NCBI GenBank assembly: GCA_002724615.1
Contig: PBPF01000170.1
Coordinates: 1 to 5,837, forward strand
Direction of reading: 5' to 3'
Origin: Verrucomicrobiales bacterium
GTDB lineage: Bacteria > Verrucomicrobiota > Verrucomicrobiia > Limisphaerales > UBA1100
DNA length: 5,837 nucleotides
Every line of letters begins with the position of its first letter. Positions within the stretch are counted from its first letter, which is position 1. Below are positions 1 through 4,463 of this stretch, piece after piece. Under the pieces are notes generated by a model. It had not been told where the DNA came from. It saw only the letters and a list, made by a program, of their open reading frames with translations, and did not search any database. Position numbers and translations under genes: made by a program.

Positions 1-806
1 ACACGGAGGTTGATGTTGTTTTCCTCACCGACTGAAATCTGTGAGCAGTGCAACACCCCCTTGGCGCCACCCTTGAATCGCAGCAACACATTGCCGTCGT
101 CGTCGAGCTTGCGGCCCTTCACGAAGGTGGTGATGTCAGCAGCCAGTTCCTTGATCTGCAAACCTGTCACGTACTCAGCCAGATTCTCGGCGTGCGTGCC
201 GATGTCGCCAATGCTGCCGGCGGCGCCGCTGCGCTTGGGGTCAGTACGCCAGTCGGCCTGTTTCTGGCCGGTGGCCTCAAGGTGTGTGGCCAGCCAGCCT
301 TGCGGATACTCGGCGACAACCTTGCGAATCTTGCCCAGTTTGCCTGCGGCGATCATGTCGCGCGCCTCCTTCACCAGCGGGTAGCCGGTGTAGTTGTGCG
401 TCAGTCCATAAAGAAGCCGCGTCTTCTTGACGATCTTGCCAAGGCTCTTCGCCTCCTTGAGATTAAACGTCGCCGGCTTATCGCTGAGCACGTGAAAACC
501 ATTTTCCAGTGCCATCTTGGCCGGCGGGTAATGCATATGGTTCGGCGTCACGATGGCCACGAAATCCATCCGCTCATCCGCGGGCAGGGTCGCCTCTTTC
601 TCGATCATTTCCTCAAACGTGCGGTAGCAGCGTTTGGCGGGGAGAAACAAGTCGCGGCCACTGGCCTTGGATTTCCGTGGACTGCTGGAGAACGCGCCAC
701 AGACCAGTTCAATCTGCTGATCCATTGCCGCGGCGATGCGATGCACCGCACCGATGAAAGCGCCGCGCCCGCCGCCGACCATTCCGTAACGAATTTTTCT
801 GCTCAT
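1..806 (-). CDS. Gfo/Idh/MocA family NAD(P)-dependent oxidoreductase, C-terminus cut by the window edge
   Basis: The reverse strand reads openly from an ATG at 806-804 to the window edge, giving 268 complete codons. The N-terminus is a Rossmann fold: residues 5-19 run IRYGMVGGGRGAFIG, a glycine-rich dinucleotide-binding loop. Residues 84-89 (AIVTPN) lead to NHMHYPPA. DKP at 109-111 replaces the usual EKP of this family, and Lys110 is the expected catalytic/cofactor lysine. The second domain carries GDIGTHAENL at 200-209, matching the family D-x-G-x-H motif with Asp201 and His205. Members usually oxidise or reduce sugars, inositols or their derivatives; the substrate cannot be read here. No Tat or Sec signal is visible, so it is probably cytoplasmic, although many PVC relatives are Tat-exported. 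There is no Shine-Dalgarno; the leader just before the ATG is U-rich. A near-consensus promoter lies at 847-875. It is divergent from panD. The family call is secure, the specific function unknown. Confidence 0.93.
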   Translation of the reverse strand, partial: MSRKIRYGMVGGGRGAFIGAVHRIAAAMDQQIELVCGAFSSSPRKSKASGRDLFLPAKRCYRTFEEMIEKEATLPADERMDFVAIVTPNHMHYPPAKMALENGFHVLSDKPATFNLKEAKSLGKIVKKTRLLYGLTHNYTGYPLVKEARDMIAAGKLGKIRKVVAEYPQGWLATHLEATGQKQADWRTDPKRSGAAGSIGDIGTHAENLAEYVTGLQIKELAADITTFVKGRKLDDDGNVLLRFKGGAKGVLHCSQISVGEENNINLR

Positions 807-826
807 AATAAAAAATACCGGGGGGA

Positions 827-854
827 TTGCTTTGGTGTTCGCCGCGTGTATAGT
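827..854 (+). promoter_or_regulatory. Candidate sigma70-like promoter for panD-lpxD
   Basis: TATAGT (849-854, 5 of 6 to the -10 consensus) is preceded at 16 bp by TTGCTT (827-832), a weak -35 matching only the TTG. The predicted start near 861 gives a leader of about 26 nt to the panD ATG at 887. The -10 shares bases with the -10 of the divergent oxidoreductase promoter, so the two should compete for RNA polymerase. Confidence 0.45.
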
Positions 855-875
855 GCCGCGCCCGCGCCAAGTCAA
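847..875 (-). promoter_or_regulatory. Sigma70-like promoter for the oxidoreductase gene
   Basis: On the minus strand TTGACT (875-870, 5 of 6 to the -35 consensus) is followed by exactly 17 bp and then TATACA (852-847, 4 of 6 to the -10 consensus; the usually conserved final T is missing). Transcription would begin near 840, leaving a leader of about 35 nt before the ATG at 806. It overlaps the -10 of the opposite-facing panD promoter. This is a sequence match only. Confidence 0.6.
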
Positions 876-886
876 CGCGATTGGAC

Positions 887-1243
887 ATGACCTTACAGCT
901 GTTGAAATCAAAAATCCACCGCGCGACCGTGACGGACGCCAACGTGAACTATGAGGGCAGCCTCACCATCGACCGCGCGTTGATGGACGAGGTGGACATG
1001 CGCGAGCACGAGCGTGTGCTCTGCGGCAACATGGCCAACGGCGAACGCTTTGAAACCTACGTGATTGCCGGCGAGACAGGCAGCGGGGCAATCATTCTCA
1101 ATGGCGCCACCGCGCACCTTGGCCAATCTGGCGATCTCTTGAACGTCAGGACCTTTGCCGGCGTGAATGACTCGGCAACAGACGGTTGGCGACCGAAAGT
1201 GATTGTGCTTGGCGAGAACAACGCTATTATCGCCCGCCGTTAG
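887..1243 (+). CDS. panD: Aspartate 1-decarboxylase (pyruvoyl enzyme), proenzyme
   Basis: It decarboxylates L-aspartate to beta-alanine, the precursor for pantothenate and CoA, in the cytoplasm. The family is made as a proenzyme that cuts itself between Gly24 and Ser25, and the serine becomes the pyruvoyl cofactor. Starting at the ATG at 887, the protein is 118 residues and the cleavage motif YEGS falls at 22-25, the same numbering as in E. coli. Lys9, His11, Arg54, Thr57, Tyr58 and Asn72-Gly73-Ala74 also align with known active-site positions. A TTG at 881 would add two residues (Met-Asp); the numbering match favours 887. The C-terminus is slightly shorter than the 126 residues of E. coli. 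No Shine-Dalgarno is visible. It is followed after 45 bp by lpxD on the same strand, probably in one transcript, although the two pathways are unrelated. No other pantothenate genes are in view. Confidence 0.96.
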   Translation: MTLQLLKSKIHRATVTDANVNYEGSLTIDRALMDEVDMREHERVLCGNMANGERFETYVIAGETGSGAIILNGATAHLGQSGDLLNVRTFAGVNDSATDGWRPKVIVLGENNAIIARR

Positions 1244-1256
1244 GCGCTTTAGCGCC
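1243..1256 (+). other. Small hairpin just after panD
   Basis: GGCGCTTTAGCGCC can form a five-base-pair GC-rich stem with a TTTA loop, starting on the last base of the panD stop codon. No T-run follows (the next bases are ACCAACAAAACAACC), so it is not a standard intrinsic terminator. It could slow 3' exonucleases or mildly attenuate lpxD expression, or it could be chance. Confidence 0.35.
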
Positions 1257-1288
1257 ACCAACAAAACAACCAAAGAAAGGCTTTTGCC

Positions 1289-2398
1289 ATGCGATTCACC
1301 GCGGGAGATATCGCCGCCCATCTTGGCGGCAAGGTCATCGGCGACCGCACGATGCCCCTCACAGGATTCCAAGCCGCCGACCGCGCGCGCGCCGGCGATC
1401 TCACCTTTGCCGAAAACCGTACTTTCTTCGAGCGTGCTGAGCAAAGCGCCGCCAGCGCGATCATTGTCGACAAGACATTCACCTCAGAACGCAAAGTGCT
1501 CATTCGCGTGGACAGCGCGCGCACGGCGTTTGCCAAGGTGGTGCCGCTGTTCTACCCGGAGCCACAGCCTCCTCAGGGAGTCCATCCTTCCGCGATTATT
1601 TCCGACAAGGCCAAGGTGCACCCCGAGGCCTGCATTGGCGCGCACGTGATTATTTGCGATGACGTCCAGATCGGGGCTCGCAGCGTGTTACACGGGAACA
1701 ACTACGTGGATGAAGGCTGCGTGATCGGAGAAGACAGCGCAATTTTTCACAACGTGACGCTTTATCCGCGCACGGAGATTGGCGACCGCGTGCGCATTCA
1801 CGCGGGCACCATCGTGGGCAGTGACGGCTTTGGCTACGTGCAGGAAGGCGGCCAGCACCTGAAGGTGCCACAGATCGGCAATGTGGTAATTTGTGATGAC
1901 GTGGAGATCGGCGCGAACGTGACCATCGACCGCGGCGCGCTTGGGCCCACGACCATTGGCAAGGGTACCAAGATTGATAACCTCGTGCAGATTGCGCACA
2001 ACGTGACAACCGGCGAGAACTGCCTCATCGTTGCGCAAGCGGGAGTTGCGGGCAGTACCAAGCTAGGCAAGCATGTGATCCTCGCCGGGCAAGTGGGCCT
2101 CGCCGGACATTTGCGCATTGGCGACAACGTCACCATCGCCGCGCAATCCGGCGTAATGCGCGACATCCGTGATGACGAGAAATGGTTCGGCACGCCGGCA
2201 CAACCGGATCGCTCCATGAAGCGCCAGTTACTCGCGCTACAGAAACTGCCCGAGTTGTTGCGGCGCTTTAATCGTTTCGAGAAGTTTGTCAAAACCCGGA
2301 TGCCCCAGGAAGCTGTGTCGCGAGCAAAAAACACCGCTGAAAAACCACCCCCAGCAACTGGCCCGGAGGATGAGTCTGGCACCGAAAAAGCCGATTAA
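1289..2398 (+). CDS. lpxD: UDP-3-O-(3-hydroxyacyl)glucosamine N-acyltransferase
   Basis: It transfers a 3-hydroxyacyl chain from acyl carrier protein to the 2-amino group of UDP-3-O-acyl-glucosamine, the third step of lipid A synthesis, at the cytoplasmic side of the inner membrane. The 369-residue product has an N-terminal uridine-binding domain (about 1-95; GDLTFAEN at 36-43), then a left-handed beta-helix of hexapeptide repeats (about 100-290; for example CIGAHV and VEIGANVTI). Family hallmarks are SDGFGY at 178-183, TIDRGAL at 212-218, the catalytic base His237 in QIAHN (E. coli His239) and His274 in GHLRIG (E. coli His276). A helical C-terminus (about 305-337) matches the helix thought to contact acyl carrier protein. 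The last 30 or so residues are a charged, proline-rich tail beyond the end of the 341-residue E. coli enzyme. The start is supported by GAAAGG at 1275-1280, 8 nt upstream. No terminator separates it from the rplM promoter region. Confidence 0.97.
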   Translation: MRFTAGDIAAHLGGKVIGDRTMPLTGFQAADRARAGDLTFAENRTFFERAEQSAASAIIVDKTFTSERKVLIRVDSARTAFAKVVPLFYPEPQPPQGVHPSAIISDKAKVHPEACIGAHVIICDDVQIGARSVLHGNNYVDEGCVIGEDSAIFHNVTLYPRTEIGDRVRIHAGTIVGSDGFGYVQEGGQHLKVPQIGNVVICDDVEIGANVTIDRGALGPTTIGKGTKIDNLVQIAHNVTTGENCLIVAQAGVAGSTKLGKHVILAGQVGLAGHLRIGDNVTIAAQSGVMRDIRDDEKWFGTPAQPDRSMKRQLLALQKLPELLRRFNRFEKFVKTRMPQEAVSRAKNTAEKPPPATGPEDESGTEKAD

Positions 2399-2408
2399 TT
2401 TGGCCAAA
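2399..2408. other. Perfect 10-bp palindrome upstream of the rplM promoter
   Basis: TTTGGCCAAA directly follows the lpxD stop and ends 7 bp before the -35 element of the rplM promoter. The position would suit a regulator site, but palindromes of this length are expected a few times by chance in a window of this size, and no second copy was noticed near another promoter. Confidence 0.2.
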
Positions 2409-2415
2409 ATCCCTG

Positions 2416-2443
2416 TTGACTCGCCCCCTTTTTCTGGTATCGT
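2416..2443 (+). promoter_or_regulatory. Extended -10 promoter for rplM-rpsI
   Basis: TTGACT (2416-2421, 5 of 6) lies 16 bp before TATCGT (2438-2443, 4 of 6), with a TG one base upstream of the -10 (2435-2436) that makes an extended -10. The spacer is a pyrimidine-rich run. The predicted start near 2450 leaves a leader of only about 14 nt before the rplM ATG at 2464. The short gap after lpxD and the need for strong ribosomal protein expression fit. Confidence 0.6.
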
Positions 2444-2463
2444 CTCCGCCCCTCATTGCGAGA

Positions 2464-2892
2464 ATGAAGACTTTTTTGCCCAAGATTGACATGCAGCGGC
2501 GCAAGTGGCGCATCATCGATGCCGAAGGCCAGGTGCTCGGCCGCGTGGCAGAGAAAGCCGCCAATATCCTGCGCGGGCGTGACAAGCCGACATACACACC
2601 GCACTTGGACGCCGGCGATTTTGTGGTGGTGATCAATGCCGCAAAAGTACGCGTGACCGGCCGCAAGGAGACTGACAAGGTTTACACCCGCTACAGTGGC
2701 TGGCGCGGCGGGCTCAAGCGCGAGACCGTGGCCGACGTACGCGAAAAACATCCCGAGCGGCTCATCATGCGCGCCGTGAAAGGCATGCTCCCCCGGAACA
2801 GACTCGGCAGCAAGATGCTTACCAAGCTGAAAGTGCATTCCGGCGCCGACCACACTCACGGGGCCCAGCAGCCGGAGCCGGTGACACTTTAA
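2464..2892 (+). CDS. rplM: 50S ribosomal protein L13 (uL13)
   Basis: An early-assembling large-subunit protein that binds 23S rRNA. The product is 142 residues, the same length as E. coli L13, and starts with the typical MKTF. Matching landmarks are [11 protein letters not shown] (19-29), [16 protein letters not shown] (44-59), [14 protein letters not shown] (61-74), the signature [11 protein letters not shown] (105-115) and the C-terminal THGAQQP (131-137). The reading frame stays open upstream to a TTG at 2416, but that would add 16 unrelated residues and overlap the promoter -35, so the ATG at 2464 is chosen. The bases before the start (TTGCGAGA) give no properly spaced Shine-Dalgarno. It is followed 11 bp later by rpsI, the near-universal bacterial gene pair, ending at a strong terminator. 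Confidence 0.98.
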   Translation: MKTFLPKIDMQRRKWRIIDAEGQVLGRVAEKAANILRGRDKPTYTPHLDAGDFVVVINAAKVRVTGRKETDKVYTRYSGWRGGLKRETVADVREKHPERLIMRAVKGMLPRNRLGSKMLTKLKVHSGADHTHGAQQPEPVTL

Positions 2893-2903
2893 ATAAAATT
2901 CAT

Positions 2904-3305
2904 ATGCCAGACGAAAAGACAGGCGAATTTCTGGGTACGGGCCGGCGTAAGAGCGCGACGGCCCGCGTACGCATCAAGCCCGGCAACGGCAAGATCACTG
3001 TCAACAAGCGTCCGTTCGAGGCGTATTTCCCCGTGGAAGAGCACCGGTTGATCGTAGGCGAGCCCTTCGAAGCCACGGAGAACACGGACAAGTTCGACGT
3101 ACGCGTAAACGTTCGCGGCGGTGGTCAGGCTGGCCAAGCGGGAGCTGTCCGCTTGGGAATTGCCCGTGCACTGCTGGAGCATGACGCCGAGTTGCGCCCC
3201 ACTTTAAAGGCCGAGGGCCTGCTCACGCGCGACGCGCGCGTGAAGGAGCGCAAGAAGTACGGCCAACCCGGCGCGCGCAAACGCTTCCAGTACAGCAAGC
3301 GTTAA
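2904..3305 (+). CDS. rpsI: 30S ribosomal protein S9 (uS9)
   Basis: A small-subunit head protein whose C-terminal tail reaches the P-site tRNA. The 133-residue product shows [17 protein letters not shown] at 11-27, the signature [19 protein letters not shown] at 72-90, [12 protein letters not shown] at 109-120 and the invariant ending SKR, whose last Lys-Arg contacts tRNA. The N-terminus ([10 protein letters not shown]) is a short extension before the conserved core, common in the family. The spacer from rplM (AAATAAAATTC and neighbours) is A/T-rich and contains no Shine-Dalgarno, so translation may rely on an unstructured leader or on coupling to rplM. The operon ends at the hairpin at 3324-3350. 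Confidence 0.98.
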   Translation: MPDEKTGEFLGTGRRKSATARVRIKPGNGKITVNKRPFEAYFPVEEHRLIVGEPFEATENTDKFDVRVNVRGGGQAGQAGAVRLGIARALLEHDAELRPTLKAEGLLTRDARVKERKKYGQPGARKRFQYSKR

Positions 3306-3323
3306 ACTAAACACCCTTTCGCG

Positions 3324-3350
3324 CCCGCCGGTTCGCCGGCGGGTTTTTTT
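3324..3350 (+). terminator. Strong intrinsic terminator of rplM-rpsI
   Basis: CCCGCCGG (3324-3331), loop TTCG (3332-3335) and CCGGCGGG (3336-3343) make a perfect 8-bp GC stem with a tetraloop, followed directly by seven T (3344-3350) and soon by another T-rich stretch. It lies 18 bp after the rpsI stop. There is no matching A-run on the left side, so it works only in the plus direction. Confidence 0.95.
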
Positions 3351-3386
3351 GTGTTTTCAAGTCACTCGAAACAACGCACAACAACT

Positions 3387-3391
3387 GAGGG
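3387..3391 (+). promoter_or_regulatory. Ribosome binding site of argC
   Basis: GAGGG ends 9 nt before the ATG at 3401, which is normal spacing. A second purine run, AAAGG at 3396-3400, abuts the ATG and is too close to act. Together with the pre-lpxD GAAAGG, this is one of only two believable Shine-Dalgarno sites among the seven gene starts in the window, and it fixes the argC start. Confidence 0.6.
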
Positions 3392-3400
3392 CAGCAAAGG

Positions 3401-4462
3401 ATGAACGAGGCAACGACACTAAAGGCCGCCGTGGTCGGCGCGTCCGGCTATTCCGGCGAGGAACTCGTGCGACTGCTCTTGGGACACCCGCACGTGGAAC
3501 TCACCGCCGTTACCTCGCGCCAATACGCGGGACAAACGTTGGCCGAAGTTTTCCCGCGCTTCGGCAACCGTTCCTCGCTCAAATTCACTGAGCCTAATCC
3601 CTCGACATTGGCCGAAGCTGCGGAGGTGATTTTCCTCGCCCTGCCCCATGGTGTGGCCGCTGAATTTGCCAAGCCATTGGTTGAGGCCGGACGCACGGTC
3701 ATCGATCTCTCCGCAGATTTCCGACTCAATGATGCAGCTGTGTACGAGGAGTTTTACGGCAATCCACATCCCGCGCCGGGACTGCTGGAACAATCCGTCT
3801 ACGGCATGCCCGAGTTGCATCGTGCCGCCATCACTGACGCGAAACTCATCGCCGCTCCGGGCTGTTACCCCACCAGCATCCTGTTGCCAATTGTACCTCT
3901 GCTGCGCGGAGGGCTCATCAAGCCCACTGGCATCATTGCCGACAGCCAAAGTGGCGTAAGCGGTGCCGGACGCAAGACGGACATTCCGTTTCTCTATGCC
4001 GAGTGCAACGAAAGTCTTCGGCCTTACGGCGTGCCGAAACACCGGCATCTTTCAGAAATGGAACAGGAGCTTTCGGTCGCAGCGAATACGCAGGTGAGGA
4101 TGCAATTCACGCCGCATCTCGTGCCCGTGACGCGCGGCATCCTCAGCACGCTCTACCTCGCTCCATCGGAGTCCTTTATGACAGAGCCTGAAGAAGCGGC
4201 GCTCGCGGAAAAAATCACCTCCTGCTACGCTGCGGCTTATGGCGACGAGCCGTTCATCCGCCTGCTGCCCGCCAGCGCCTTGCCGGATACGAAGCATGTC
4301 ACAGGAAGCAACTACCTTGATCTGGCTTGGCGGCTTGACCGCCGCACTGGCCGCCTCATCGTGATGAGCGCAATTGACAACCTCGTGAAGGGCGCCAGCG
4401 GGCAAGCCGTCCAATGCCTCAATCTAGCCCAAGGCTGGGACGAAACCACCGGACTCATTTAA
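3401..4462 (+). CDS. argC: N-acetyl-gamma-glutamyl-phosphate reductase
   Basis: It reduces N-acetyl-glutamyl 5-phosphate to the semialdehyde with NADPH, the third step of arginine synthesis, in the cytoplasm. The 353-residue product is a long-type ArgC. The NADP-binding loop is VVGASGYSGEEL at 11-22; FLALPHGVA is at 78-86 and DLSADFRL at 102-109; the catalytic cysteine is Cys155 in APGCYPTS; DSQSGVSGAGRK is at 181-192; HRH at 214-216 holds the family's catalytic-region histidine; the C-terminal NLVKGASGQAVQ is at 327-338. Nothing is missing or broken. It lies 95 bp after rpsI, beyond a strong terminator, and I see no clear promoter in 3351-3400, so its transcription source is uncertain. The following lipoprotein gene starts one base after its stop, suggesting co-expression. 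None of argJ, argB or argD is in view. Confidence 0.97.
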   Translation: MNEATTLKAAVVGASGYSGEELVRLLLGHPHVELTAVTSRQYAGQTLAEVFPRFGNRSSLKFTEPNPSTLAEAAEVIFLALPHGVAAEFAKPLVEAGRTVIDLSADFRLNDAAVYEEFYGNPHPAPGLLEQSVYGMPELHRAAITDAKLIAAPGCYPTSILLPIVPLLRGGLIKPTGIIADSQSGVSGAGRKTDIPFLYAECNESLRPYGVPKHRHLSEMEQELSVAANTQVRMQFTPHLVPVTRGILSTLYLAPSESFMTEPEEAALAEKITSCYAAAYGDEPFIRLLPASALPDTKHVTGSNYLDLAWRLDRRTGRLIVMSAIDNLVKGASGQAVQCLNLAQGWDETTGLI

Positions 4463-4463
4463 C

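Noticed and set aside
881..886. TTG start for panD two codons upstream
   Set aside because: The ATG at 887 puts the Gly24-Ser25 cleavage site and the other active-site residues at standard numbering; neither start has an SD, so the TTG is not strictly excluded.
48..890. A 280-codon open frame on the plus strand
   Set aside because: It lies antisense to the oxidoreductase, whose reverse-strand reading shows clear family motifs throughout; its translation resembles no family and is an effect of GC-rich codon bias.
908..1444. A 178-codon minus-strand frame across panD and lpxD
   Set aside because: It covers two well-recognised plus-strand genes and has no recognisable motif of its own.
1834..2382. 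A 182-codon minus-strand frame inside lpxD
   Set aside because: It is antisense to the conserved beta-helix and catalytic histidines of LpxD; it is a shadow frame.
2416..2463. Upstream TTG start for rplM giving 16 extra residues
   Set aside because: The extra residues are not part of L13, and the TTG coincides with the -35 of a good promoter; the ATG at 2464 gives exactly the usual 142 residues.
2395..2859. A 154-codon minus-strand frame over rplM
   Set aside because: It mirrors rplM and shows no domain; the plus strand encodes a full-length L13.
3419..4048. A 209-codon minus-strand frame inside argC
   Set aside because: It lies opposite the NADP-binding loop and catalytic cysteine of ArgC; no motif supports it.
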